The position numbers and the translations under genes were made by a program. Below are positions 39,676 to 48,952 of a DNA stretch of 64,000 nt, piece after piece. The stretch covers positions 310,001 through 374,000 of the forward strand of contig CAVZFC010000026.1 of NCBI GenBank assembly GCA_963774445.1. The letters are read 5' to 3'. The notes beneath the pieces were generated by a model, which had not been told where the DNA came from, searched no databases, and was given only the letters and a program-made list of their open reading frames with translations. How positions within the stretch are numbered: position 1 is the stretch's first letter; each line of letters opens with the position of its first letter. Source of the stretch: CAVUQH01 sp963774445. Lineage in GTDB: Bacteria > Myxococcota_A > Polyangia > Haliangiales > Haliangiaceae.

Positions 39676-40219
39676 AACGGCCGATTCTCGCGCCTTCTAC
39701 GGCCGCCCCTTCGCCTGGCTGCTGTTCGCGCTGCTGCTCCTGGTCATCCCCGGGATCGGCTTCATGCTCACGCGCGACCTGGCCTGGGAGCAGGTGCACC
39801 CGGCCATCAACGCCATGCTCAACGGCTCCAGCGCCGTCTTCCTGGCCGCCGGTTTCATCGCCATCAAGCGCCGCCGGATCGAGTTCCACAAGAGCTGCAT
39901 GCTGGCGGCGTTCACCGCCTCGAGCCTGTTCTTGGCCTCGTACCTGGCGCGCTTCTACATCTCGGGCGCGCACAAATACCCGGGCCACGGCTGGGACCGC
40001 ACCCTCTACCTGAGCATTCTCATCAGCCACATGTTCCTGGCGATGGTGCTCTTGCCGATGGTGCTGCGCACGCTCTACCTCGGTCTCAAGAACCGCCGGG
40101 CCAAGCACCGCAAGATCGCCCGCTGGGCCTGGCCGGTGTGGATGTACGTGTCGGTCACCGGCGTGATCGTCTACCTGATGCTGTATCCGATCGCCGGCGC
40201 CCTGTACGGCCGCCCGTAG
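39662..40219 (+). CDS. DUF420 membrane protein (CtaM-like)
   Basis: A 185-residue protein with five predicted membrane helices and conserved His residues (VHPAINAMLNGSSAV, EFHKSCM, HMFLAMVLLP, KHRKIARW) characteristic of DUF420. The family includes CtaM/YozB, which is needed for assembly of haem A-containing oxidases in Gram-positive bacteria. Its position at the end of the ctaA-ctaB operon, overlapping by 14 bases, supports the same job here. ATG 39662 gives the expected N-terminus. Confidence 0.9.
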   Translation: MARSETADSRAFYGRPFAWLLFALLLLVIPGIGFMLTRDLAWEQVHPAINAMLNGSSAVFLAAGFIAIKRRRIEFHKSCMLAAFTASSLFLASYLARFYISGAHKYPGHGWDRTLYLSILISHMFLAMVLLPMVLRTLYLGLKNRRAKHRKIARWAWPVWMYVSVTGVIVYLMLYPIAGALYGRP

Positions 40220-40229
40220 CGCCGTCGGC

Positions 40230-41583
40230 CTAGCCGGGCGGCGGCAGCATGCGGAAGACGAGGGAGACCTCGTCCTTGGAGGCTGCGACCACGCAGGCCT
40301 TGAGATCGGCTAGCGAGCGGGCCACCGTCTCGGCCAGCATGCGGCCGTCGTCGCGGCGGCGCGGCGCGCGGGTGTCGGCCTGCACGTGCTTGACGAATTT
40401 GTCGAACGAGTCGAGCAGCCGCTTCGAGTCGAACTCGAGCAGCATCGTCTTGAACTCCTTCGGGTCAACCAGCACCCAGTCGCCCTTGCCGACCTCCAGC
40501 GTGCTGCGGTCGGTGTACGGCGTTGAACAGGTTCTCGTGCGGGATGGCGCCGAGGAAGCCTTCGTCGGCCGCGTGGTACTTGTGCGGCACCACCTCGCAG
40601 TAGACGGCGAACATCTCGGCGCCCTTGCGCATCATCGTCAGGTCGTCGTCGTCGAGCTCGGGGAACTTGTCGGGGATGCCGATGTGCATCGTCGGGATGA
40701 TGAACTCTTCGAGCACGTCCATCGCCACCGGGGCGCTGGCCCGGCGCATGCCGACGATCTGCGCCACCGCCTCGAACAGCCCGCGATCGCCGGTTTGCTG
40801 GCCGAGCGGCTTGTTGGGGTCGGCCTGCTCGAGCGCGCCGACGACCTTCTCGACCACCGCGTGGCTGCCCTCGCCCAGGCGCTTGGCCTGCTTGCGGGTC
40901 TCGACGATCAGCTCTTTGGTGGGCGCCTTGTTCCACAGCCGCGACACCAGCGGGAAGTCGATCACCATCCACTGGCCCAGCGGCATGGTGTGCATGCGGA
41001 TGTAGTGCTGCGCGGTGAAACGGTCCAGCGCCTGGCCGTCGTCCTTCTCCTTTTGCTCCTCGTGCATCATGCGCAGGCGCTCGAGCTCGGAGACCATCCG
41101 GCGCGCCGCGCCCTGGCCCATGCGCAGGAGCTGCTCGGCGAAGTTGTGCGGCGAGATCTCGAGCAGGATCTTGGAGAAGCCGAGCCGCCAGGCCTTGGGA
41201 TCGTCGCCGTTGATCAGCCAGTGGCCGCCATGGCGGCGGCGCATGCTCTCGCCGATCCAGGCGCCGAAGTTGAACCACAGCTCCCAGTGCGCCGACAGGT
41301 CGAGGTCGAGCTCTTCCTGATCGCCGACCTGTCCGAACAGCCAGGTCTCGAAGGTGATGATGTCGAGCGGCATGCCCAGGGCCAGCGCCCCGGAGTCGCC
41401 TTCGACCTCGGCGATGGTCCCCACCGCCTCGCCGTCGGGATCGATCAGCTCTTCGAGAATGATGCTGGCCTGGCCGCGGATCTTGCTGGCAAATCGGTAG
41501 CTGCCCTCGCGCAGCTCGACCATTGCCTGCTCGAAGCGCTCGCGCGCGGCCTTTTCCGCCTTCTTGACGTCGTTTTCCGCCAC
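40230..41583 (-). pseudogene. Conserved-looking protein of unknown function, broken by a single-base insertion
   Basis: From GTG 41583 a soluble, highly charged protein is read without signal or membrane segment, containing LSAHWELWFNFGAWIGESM, QWMVIDFPLVSRLWNK and an acidic LDDDDLTMM patch. After IPHENL the frame shifts; the other frame continues YTDRSTLEVGKGDWVLVD to a stop at 40230. Deleting one A of GTTGAAC at 40522-40528 joins them into about 450 residues (reading NLSTPYTDRS at the joint). I recognise no family. It is divergent from the 41621 gene and convergent with the DUF420 gene. The damage is probably a sequence error. Confidence 0.7.
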
Positions 41584-41594
41584 GGAGCGCCGAG

Positions 41595-41600
41595 TATACT
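41595..41600 (+). promoter_or_regulatory. Putative -10 box TATACT
   Basis: TATACT lies 21 bases upstream of the GTG at 41621, in the 37-base gap between divergent genes. A poorly matching -35 (TTTCCG-like, about 41574) is 15 bases away; TTGACG at 41564 is too far. The box is near-consensus and rare in this GC-rich DNA, so a promoter for the plus-strand gene is plausible. Confidence 0.4.
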
Positions 41601-41620
41601 CATGACGGAGAGAGAATCAC

Positions 41621-42340
41621 GTGGCAGCGCCCATGCACCGGATCCTGGCCGGCGAAGATGGCCCGGGACGCCGCGCCCTGCCGCTGGGAGAGCTCCTGCA
41701 CCCGGCGCCGCTGGCGGCGCTGGCGCTGCTGGCGGCCAACGATCACCTGCTCAAGGGCAGCGGCCTCTTGCCGGCGGTGGTGACCGGCAAGCTGAGCGAT
41801 TTTGCCGGCCTGGTGTTCTTCCCGCTGCTGGCGACGGCGGCCCTGGATCTGCTCCTTCTGGCGCTGGCCCGGGGCGGCCTGCCGGTCGACTTCAGCCTGC
41901 GGCGGTGGAAGCTGGCGCTGGCTTGCGGCGGCACTGCGGTCCTGTTCCTGGCCATCAAGCTGTGGCCCGCCGCCGCCGTTGCGGTGGCCCGCCTCCTGGG
42001 CGCGCTCGGCTTTCCATCGACGATCACCGTCGATCCGACCGATCTCGTCGCGCTGCCGGCGATCGGCTTGGCGTGGTGGCTGGGGCGGCGCGAGATCGCC
42101 CGCGTACCGCTGGGCCGCCTCGAGCTGCTCGAGCGCGCCCACGGCCGTGGCGACAACGACACCGCTGCCGGCCTGGCCGACGTCGCCGCCTGCGGCGCCG
42201 ATCCCGACCGGGTTGCCGAGCTGGCCCGCGCCCTGGACGCCTACTTCGCCGCGCCCGACGACGCCGCGTCTGCCGACCGCGCGACCGCGGCGCTCAGGTC
42301 GCTTCGGGCTCCCACAGCGGCTCGGGGCGCCCGTCCTTGA
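41621..42340 (+). CDS. Membrane protein of unknown function
   Basis: A 239-residue protein with four or five hydrophobic segments (PAPLAALALLAANDHLL, LVFFPLLATAALDLLLLAL, LALACGGTAVLFLAIK, LVALPAIGLAWWLG) and a soluble alanine/aspartate-rich C-terminus. I recognise no family. Of two in-frame starts, GTG 41621 and ATG 41633, the first has GGAG 10 bases upstream; both keep the protein intact. It overlaps the convergent adenosyltransferase gene by 47 bases at the 3' ends, which is long for this window. Confidence 0.7.
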   Translation: MAAPMHRILAGEDGPGRRALPLGELLHPAPLAALALLAANDHLLKGSGLLPAVVTGKLSDFAGLVFFPLLATAALDLLLLALARGGLPVDFSLRRWKLALACGGTAVLFLAIKLWPAAAVAVARLLGALGFPSTITVDPTDLVALPAIGLAWWLGRREIARVPLGRLELLERAHGRGDNDTAAGLADVAACGADPDRVAELARALDAYFAAPDDAASADRATAALRSLRAPTAARGARP

Positions 42341-42869
42341 GCGCCGCCCAGCGGCCAAAGACGAACAGGGCGTCCGACAGCCGGTTGAGATACGGTAGCG
42401 CCTGCGGCCCGATGCTCTCGTCCCGCGCCAGCGCCACCGTCAGCCGCTCGGCCCGGCGGCAGACCGTGCGCGCCAGGTGGAAGTACGACGACGCCCATCC
42501 GCCGCCCGGCAGGATGAAGCTCTTCAGCGCCGGCAGCTCGTCGTTGAGCCGATCGATCTCGGCCTCCAGCGCCTCGACGTGGCGCTCGGCCACCGCCGGC
42601 GAGCGCCCGCGGCGATCCTCGTCGGGCGTCGCCAGCTCGGCGCCCAGGTTGAACAGCTCGTTCTGCACCCGGGCCATGATCGGCGACAGCGTCTCGCCCG
42701 CCGCCGAGTCGTCCAGCGCGGTGCGGACCAGGCCGATCACCGCGTTGAGCTCGTCAACCGTGCCGTAGCAGTCGATGCGCAGTGAGTCCTTGGGCACCCG
42801 CTGGCCGCCGACCAGCGCCGTCTGTCCCTGGTCACCCGCCTTGGTGTAGACGCGATTGATCCTGACCAT
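42294..42869 (-). CDS. Cob(I)alamin adenosyltransferase, PduO type
   Basis: Transfers the 5'-deoxyadenosyl group of ATP to cob(I)alamin, making coenzyme B12. The 191-residue protein begins with the ATP-binding motif RINRVYTKAGDQGQTALVGG and has YGTVDELNAVIG, FILPGG and RRAERLTVAL followed by LPYLNRLSDALFV, all diagnostic of the PduO-type enzyme. ATG 42869 has AGGGAGGG upstream. It starts 21 bases after the biotin synthase stop and is likely in that transcript. No other cobalamin gene is in the window. Confidence 0.95.
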   Translation of the reverse strand: MVRINRVYTKAGDQGQTALVGGQRVPKDSLRIDCYGTVDELNAVIGLVRTALDDSAAGETLSPIMARVQNELFNLGAELATPDEDRRGRSPAVAERHVEALEAEIDRLNDELPALKSFILPGGGWASSYFHLARTVCRRAERLTVALARDESIGPQALPYLNRLSDALFVFGRWAALKDGRPEPLWEPEAT

Positions 42870-42890
42870 GCCGCCCTCCCTGAAATCCGC

Positions 42891-43920
<1,030 letters not shown>

Positions 43921-43959
43921 GGCGCCGGACCATAGCGCGGATGGGCTAGCCCGTCACGG

Positions 43960-44433
43960 TCACTGATCGGCGTGGGCCTCGGCAGCGAGGCGAGTTCGCA
44001 CGCCGGCGGTGCCGACCGAGACAGCGCGGGCCTCCAGGGTGCCCCGCGACGTGATCTTCCACGAACGCTCGACCTGGGAGTCCTGTGCGAACAGGCGCCC
44101 GTCGAAGCGATAGGCGACGTCGCCGCCCGCGGCGCGCGGCTTGTACGGCACCGGGATCTCGACGACGGCGCTGCCCTTGGGCGCGATCGTCCGGCTCAGG
44201 CGCACCTCGCCCTGGGAGTCGAACCAGGTATCGGCGGCCAGCGCGTATTCCAGGCGGGACAGGTCGAGCTGGCGCGGGGTCTCGTTGACCACCTCGACGA
44301 AGACGACCAGCACCGGATCGGAGCTCTTGGACTGGCCGACGCCGATGACCTTGAGCGCCGGACTGGTGGTCGCGCACGCGGAGACGGTCGCCAGGAGCGT
44401 CGCGGCCAGCAGTAGGATCCGAGAAGAACGCAT
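43960..44433 (-). CDS. LEA14-like (WHy-domain) lipoprotein
   Basis: A 157-residue protein with a lipoprotein signal (LLLAATLLATVSAC) and a single beta-sandwich of the LEA14/WHy type: LVVFVEVVNETPRQLDLSRLEY, ADTWFDSQG-like middle, and the recurring AVVEIPVPY strand. Such domains bind proteins or stabilise the envelope under water stress; the role here is unknown. ATG 44433 was chosen over the longer frame because the signal peptide starts there. It is 39 bases upstream of bioB on the same strand, and divergent from the FKBP gene. Confidence 0.75.
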   Translation of the reverse strand: MRSSRILLLAATLLATVSACATTSPALKVIGVGQSKSSDPVLVVFVEVVNETPRQLDLSRLEYALAADTWFDSQGEVRLSRTIAPKGSAVVEIPVPYKPRAAGGDVAYRFDGRLFAQDSQVERSWKITSRGTLEARAVSVGTAGVRTRLAAEAHADQ

Positions 44434-44567
44434 TTCGCTCACCAATGTGTGCCAGAACCATGCCGTGTGCAACTGTTTGAAATGACTTTATGCCTACATG
44501 TGAGCATGTGACCGTCCGTTGGCAGGCGTGAACCGTTGTTCACGACGGCCCGGTGTACCCTAGCGGC

Positions 44568-45035
44568 GTGAAAATCGAGAAGGGAAACCGCGTCCGTCTT
44601 CGCGTCATGCTCAAGGTCAAGGACGGCGACGTTCTGGAGAAGAATGTCGTCGAGTATTTCCAGGGGGCAGGCACCATGCTGCCGGGCCTCGAGAGTGAGA
44701 TCGACGGCCTCGAGAAGGGCGCGGTGAAGAAGGGCACGCTGCCCGCGAGCAAGGCCTTCGGCGATCCGTCCAAGCAGATCGGCAAAACCCTTTCGAAGAA
44801 AGAGTTCCCCGCCGACGCCGAGCTCGAAGCGGGCTCGCAGTTCATGGCCAAGGGCGCCGACGGCAAGACCGACGTCGTCCTGCTGATCAAGAAGGTCGAC
44901 GGCGACACCATCGAGTGCGAGATGCGCCACCCGCTGGCCGACAAGGACATCGACTTCGAGGTCGAGGTGCTGGCGGTGACCGATCCGACCCCGCCGCCGC
45001 TGCCCGCGGGCGCCGTCGCCAGCGACGACGACTAG
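44568..45035 (+). CDS. FKBP-type peptidyl-prolyl isomerase (SlyD-like)
   Basis: A 155-residue cytoplasmic FKBP of the SlyD class, which speeds proline isomerisation and helps folding. It has an FKBP core (VRLRVMLKVKDGDVLEKN, GTMLPGLESEIDGLEKG), an inserted IF-like chaperone domain (FGDPSKQIGKTLSKKEFP, with VLLIKKVDGDTIE), and returns with the HPLADKDIDFEVEVLAV strand, then an acidic tail. The usual His-rich metal tail of SlyD is absent. GTG 44568 was chosen because homologues begin KIEKGN; TACCCT at 44556-44561 could be a -10 box, giving a nearly leaderless message. The 134-base gap upstream has little else. Confidence 0.9.
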   Translation: MKIEKGNRVRLRVMLKVKDGDVLEKNVVEYFQGAGTMLPGLESEIDGLEKGAVKKGTLPASKAFGDPSKQIGKTLSKKEFPADAELEAGSQFMAKGADGKTDVVLLIKKVDGDTIECEMRHPLADKDIDFEVEVLAVTDPTPPPLPAGAVASDDD

Positions 45036-45087
45036 AGCGGCGATCGGTTTTCGACGCGAGCGTTTGCAGACCGGTCGGCGCTCTAGC

Positions 45088-46542
45088 CTATAGCAGGCCG
45101 TACCAGCGCGCGGGGCGCGCGGGTGCGGGCGCCAGCGTTTCGATCACCCGGCCGACGCCGAGGACGCCGAGGTCATCCCACGGCCGGCCGATGATCTGCG
45201 CGCCGACCGGCAGGCCGCCGATGTCGCCGTACGGCACGCTGACGGCCGGGTAGCCGGTGAGGTTCGACGGGAAGGTCTGCGAGATGGCGCGCTCGTTGGT
45301 GACCTGATCCACCTCGCCGGTGCGCAGGGCGTCGTCGTGGATGGGCCCGGCGGGGATGCCGGCCGACGGCGACAAGACGTAGTCGACCTCGGATAGCACC
45401 GCGTGCCAGGCGTCGCGGATGCGCCGGCGCAGGCGCTGCGCCTTGAGGTAGTCGCGGGCCGAGAAGTAGGCGCCGATCTCGAGCAGCACGCGCACGTCGG
45501 CGCCGAGCTCGGAGTGGTGGCGCTCGAGCCGCCCCTCGTGACCGGACGGCCCCTCGGCGCCGAGGATCACCAGCCCGACCAGGCGGGCGTGGTCGGGGTC
45601 GGGCAGGCCGACGTCGACCAGCTCGGCGCCAGCGTCGGCCAGCGCCTCGGCGCACTCCTCGATGCGCGCGGCGACGTCGGCGTCGACGGTGTGGTGCTCG
45701 AGCAGGGCGCGGTCGATGCCGATGCGCAGGCGGTCGGGCTGGCGCTCGAGTGCGGCGACCGCGGCGTCGTAGGCGGGCAGGGGCGGCTGATCCCAGGTCT
45801 CCTCGTCGTCGCGCTCGACGGCGGCGATGGCGACCAGGGCGCGCGCGGCGTCGGCGCAGGTCGTGGCGATCGGCCCGATGTGATCGATCGTGTCGCAGAC
45901 GATCGACAGCCCCAGGCGCGAGACCCGGCCGAAGGTCGGCTTGAACCCGACGGCGCCGCAAAACGCCGCCGGGGCGCGGATCGAACCGCCGGCGTCGGTG
46001 CCGATGGCCAGCGGCACCAGGCCGGCGCCGACCGCGCAGGCCGAGCCGCTCGAAGAGCCGCCGCACCAGCGCTGCGGGTCGTGCGGGTTGCGCGCGGTGC
46101 CGTGGTGCGGATTGATACCGGTGACGCCGGCGCCGATCTCGTGCAGGTTGGCCTTGCCCACCACCACCGCGCCGGCGGCGCGCAGCCGGGTCACCACCCG
46201 CGAGTCGCCGGGCACGGGAAATTCGAGCGTCGTGCCGTTGGTCGTCGGCACGCCGGCCATGTCGAGGTTGTCTTTGACCACCACCGGCACGCCGTCGAGC
46301 GGCGACAGCGGTTGCCCGGCGCGCCAGCGCGCGGTCGATGCCTCGGCGGCGGCCAGCGCGTCGTCGTCAGTGCTGGTGATGACCGCGCGCAGCGGTGGGT
46401 GCATCGCGTCCGAGGCGCGCACGGCGGCGAGACAGGCCTCGGCGATCTCGGTCGGCGTTCGCCCGCCGGCGTACGCGTGGGCGAAGTCGTCCAGGGTCGG
46501 GCGGCGAAACGGCGCGGGCCGCGCGGCGCCCGGCTCAGCCAC
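45088..46542 (-). CDS. Amidase (amidase-signature family)
   Basis: A 484-residue amide hydrolase with the Ser-cisSer-Lys triad: Lys90 in VVVKDN, the serine-rich loop GGSSSGSA (161-168), and nucleophile Ser187 in GTDAGGSIRAPAAFCG. It resembles GatA and aliphatic amidases. No gatB or gatC is adjacent, so it is more likely a free amidase than a GatCAB subunit. Substrate unknown. It starts at GTG 46542 and overlaps a small upstream frame by 8 bases. Length is normal. Confidence 0.93.
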   Translation of the reverse strand: MAEPGAARPAPFRRPTLDDFAHAYAGGRTPTEIAEACLAAVRASDAMHPPLRAVITSTDDDALAAAEASTARWRAGQPLSPLDGVPVVVKDNLDMAGVPTTNGTTLEFPVPGDSRVVTRLRAAGAVVVGKANLHEIGAGVTGINPHHGTARNPHDPQRWCGGSSSGSACAVGAGLVPLAIGTDAGGSIRAPAAFCGAVGFKPTFGRVSRLGLSIVCDTIDHIGPIATTCADAARALVAIAAVERDDEETWDQPPLPAYDAAVAALERQPDRLRIGIDRALLEHHTVDADVAARIEECAEALADAGAELVDVGLPDPDHARLVGLVILGAEGPSGHEGRLERHHSELGADVRVLLEIGAYFSARDYLKAQRLRRRIRDAWHAVLSEVDYVLSPSAGIPAGPIHDDALRTGEVDQVTNERAISQTFPSNLTGYPAVSVPYGDIGGLPVGAQIIGRPWDDLGVLGVGRVIETLAPAPARPARWYGLL

Positions 46543-46747
46543 GACGCGGCTCCGGTGGCCGGGGCGCGGCGCGGAAGGCGATTACCGGGCGCGTCTCGGC
46601 GTCGGAGATCTCTTCGGAGCGGAACCGGATCAGTCCCATCTGGCGAATCACGGCGCGGGCGATCGCTTCGCCGGCCAGCGGCGTGCGCAGCGCCCGGGCG
46701 AACGCGATCAGCCGGCGACCGGCGAGCCTGGGGGCGGTGGGCGGCAT
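46535..46747 (-). CDS. Small basic protein of unknown function (70 aa)
   Basis: A 70-residue frame ending 8 bases inside the amidase gene. It is rich in Arg/Ala and its third codon positions are nearly all G or C, like real genes here. It contains RLIAFARALRTPLAGEAI, then MGLIRFRSEEISDAE. There is no convincing ribosome site and no recognised family, so it could be a leader or an accidental frame. Translation coupling with the amidase is possible. Confidence 0.4.
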   Translation of the reverse strand: MPPTAPRLAGRRLIAFARALRTPLAGEAIARAVIRQMGLIRFRSEEISDAETRPVIAFRAAPRPPEPRRG

Positions 46748-46799
46748 CGAGATCGGGTTGTACCGCCGCCGCAGCGGTGGGGGAAAGAAGTAATGCCGT

Positions 46800-47770
46800 T
46801 CAGCGGCCGTGGAAGGCGAACGGGTAGAAGACGCGGGTCTTGGCCCGACCCTTCTGGGCGGGGAAGGAGAGCCTTCCGGCCGCCTTCACCAGGCAGGCCT
46901 CGACGGCCGGGTTGTGCAGCGTCGTCTCGCGCACCTTGACGTTGCGGGTGTGGCCGTTGGCGCCGATGGTGAAGCGAACGGTGACCACGCCGGTAACCGG
47001 ACCGCCCTTGGCCCGCGACTCGCAGCGCGAGAACGACGGCATCGAGGCCTTCATCACCCGGCCGAGGACGTCGGCCGGCAGCGGTCCGTCCTTTTGCGGG
47101 CGCGGGCCGGTGGCGCGGCGCGGGGTGCCGCGACTGGGCGGGCGGCGCGACAGCGGCACGGTCAGCGAGAAGGCGATCGCCTTGCCGCCGGCGGGGCGAA
47201 TCCGCACCGACGACAGTGCGCGGACCATGCACGCGGTGGCGCCGGCGTCGCCGATGGTCGAACTGTTCGACCGCCGGATCGACGATGCGGCCGTCGGGCT
47301 GGATGAGGAAGCGAAAGCTCACCTGGCCGTCGCGGGCGTGGGGGGCGCGGTCGAAGCAGGCGCGCAGCGCCGGCTGGTGCGCGGCGAGGTCGCTGTTGAT
47401 CGACTCGGGGGTGCGCCCGGCCGGCGCCTCGGTTGAACAGGGTGACCACCATCCGGTATTGCGCCTTGCTGCGCGGCAGGCTTTGCACGGCCATGACGCC
47501 GGCCGCGCACTGCGCGACCGGTCCCTTGCTCAGCGCACGGGAGCCGAGCACGTGGCCGTCAGCGGCGACGCCGAGCTGCAGCCGCACGGTGCGCGGGCGC
47601 TTGCCCACCCAGCAGACCGACAGCGGTCCTGCGCGCAGGCCGTCGAGCGCGGCGACGACGCCGCTGCGGGCGCCGCGCGGTCCGCCCGACACCAGCGTGG
47701 TGCCGTCGGCGTGGGCGCCGCCGGCGATTCCGAGGACGATCAGCGCCACGGCGAATCGCAGGTTCCCCAT
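46800..47770 (-). pseudogene. AgmX/PglI-like repeat protein, broken by two single-base insertions
   Basis: A secreted protein (signal FAVALIVLGIAGGAHA) read in three frames. Frame one runs to VVTL, frame two gives PESINSDLAAHQPALRACF and VSFRFLIQPDGRIVDPAVEQ, frame three gives GDAGATACMVRALSSVRI, a proline-rich linker and a last domain ending FYPFAFHGR. Deleting one A from GTTGAAC at 47432-47438 and from GTCGAAC at 47257-47263 joins everything into about 322 residues. The result holds about three copies of a domain with RAC or CMV, a V-RF-I-G strand and an AC-V near the end, like the AgmX/PglI C-terminal domain linked to myxobacterial gliding. Function here is unproven. Confidence 0.72.
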
Positions 47771-47808
47771 GACTGGAGTCTAGCCGCATTTCCCCGCACA
47801 ATCCCGCC

Positions 47809-48600
47809 GTGTCCATCGCCACCTCCATCGATCGGCCGATCCTCTACGCGCACCGCGGCGCCGCCGCCGAGCGCCCCGAGAACACGCTGCCGTCGTTTCG
47901 CCGCGCCATGGAGCTGGGCGCCGACGCTCTCGAGACGGACGTGCACATGACGCGCGACGGTCATCTGGTGGTGTCGCACGATTCCGCTGGTCTGCGCATG
48001 TGCGGCGCCGAAGGTGCGATTCGCGAGCACACGCTGGCCGAGGTGCAAGGCTGGGACGCCGGCTGGGGGTTTCGCGACGCCGCCGGCGAGCACCCGTTCC
48101 GCGGCGCCGGCTACCGCATGCCGACGCTGGAAGAGGTGCTCGTCGAGTTCGACGGCATCCCGATCAACATCGACCTCAAGCAGAAGACGCCGCCGATCGC
48201 GCTGCAGGCGATCGACCTGATCCGCCGCGTGGGCGCGGAGGCGCGCGTGACCCTGGCCAGCTTCAGCCTGGGCACCCTGCTCGAGGTGCGCCGCCACGGC
48301 TACCGCGGACCGACCGGCTTGGCCCAGGCCGAGGTCGCGGCGCTGGTGTTTGCGCCGCGCCTCGCGTTTCGCGCGCTGCCGCTCACCGGCAATGCCGCGC
48401 AGCTGCCGCTCCAGGTCGGCCCGCTGCGACTGGACACCGTGGCGCTGGTCGACAAGTGCCACTCGCTGGGCATCCGCGTCAACTACTGGACCATCAACGA
48501 GCCGGATGAGGCCGAGCGGTTGTTGGACCTCGGGGCCGACGGCATCATGACCGACGATCCGGCGGCGATTGCCCCGGTTTTTCGCGCCCGCTACGGCTGA
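47809..48600 (+). CDS. Glycerophosphodiester phosphodiesterase
   Basis: Hydrolyses glycerophosphodiesters to glycerol-3-phosphate and an alcohol. The 263-residue TIM-barrel protein shows the family catalytic set: AHRGAAAERPENT (His15), ALETDVHMTRDG (Glu42, Asp44) and VVSHD (His57), then NIDLK and the C-terminal INEPDEAERLLDLGADGIMTDDP. It has no signal peptide, so it is likely cytoplasmic. It starts at GTG 47809, divergent from the AgmX-like gene by 38 bases. Substrate specificity, including possible action on lysolipids, cannot be told. Confidence 0.92.
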   Translation: MSIATSIDRPILYAHRGAAAERPENTLPSFRRAMELGADALETDVHMTRDGHLVVSHDSAGLRMCGAEGAIREHTLAEVQGWDAGWGFRDAAGEHPFRGAGYRMPTLEEVLVEFDGIPINIDLKQKTPPIALQAIDLIRRVGAEARVTLASFSLGTLLEVRRHGYRGPTGLAQAEVAALVFAPRLAFRALPLTGNAAQLPLQVGPLRLDTVALVDKCHSLGIRVNYWTINEPDEAERLLDLGADGIMTDDPAAIAPVFRARYG

Positions 48601-48685
48601 GGCGGCAAACGCGCAAACGTTTCGCCTCGCCGGGTGAATCGTTTCGGCACCGTGATGGCTCTCCCCTATGGAAGGAGATCCATCC

Positions 48686-48910
48686 ATGTCCAACATCTTC
48701 ATACGCAACGAACACCCGATCGATCGCGCCGTGCGCATCGTCCTGGGGCTGGTGCTGCTCACCCTCGTCTTCGTCGGCCCGAAGACCTTGTGGGGGCTGT
48801 TCGGCCTGATTCCGCTGGCGACCGGCCTGCTCGGCAGCTGCCCGCTCTACCGGGTCTGCGGCCTGACGACCTGCTCGATCGACCACCACCACTCCCCGAC
48901 GCCGAGCTGA
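48686..48910 (+). CDS. DUF2892 (YgaP-type) small membrane protein
   Basis: A 74-residue protein of the DUF2892 family: an N-terminal NEHPIDRAVRIVLGLVLL, one helix, a short GPKTLWGLFGLIPLATGLLG hairpin and a Cys-containing end with CPLYRVCG. Family members are small inner-membrane proteins, sometimes joined to rhodanese domains; function unknown. ATG 48686 has AAGGAG 8 bases upstream, which decides against the ATG at 48668. Confidence 0.85.
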   Translation: MSNIFIRNEHPIDRAVRIVLGLVLLTLVFVGPKTLWGLFGLIPLATGLLGSCPLYRVCGLTTCSIDHHHSPTPS

Positions 48911-48924
48911 CCCCACGTTTCGCT

Positions 48925-48948
48925 CGTCCCGAGCGGAGTCGAAGGACG
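48925..48948. repeat. REP-like hairpin relative
   Basis: CGTCC and GGACG pair around GAGCGGAGTCGAA. The word GAGC-N4-GTCGAAGG is shared with the larger palindrome at 5374-5440, and both elements lie between convergent genes. This copy is short, with a 5-base stem. Confidence 0.5.
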
Positions 48949-48952
48949 CGGT

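Noticed and set aside
44553..44567. Earlier GTG start for the FKBP gene
   Set aside because: It adds five codons not seen in the family N-terminus and lies over the possible -10 box.
45088..46542. GatA subunit of the tRNA amidotransferase
   Set aside because: No gatB or gatC is nearby, so a free amidase is the safer call.
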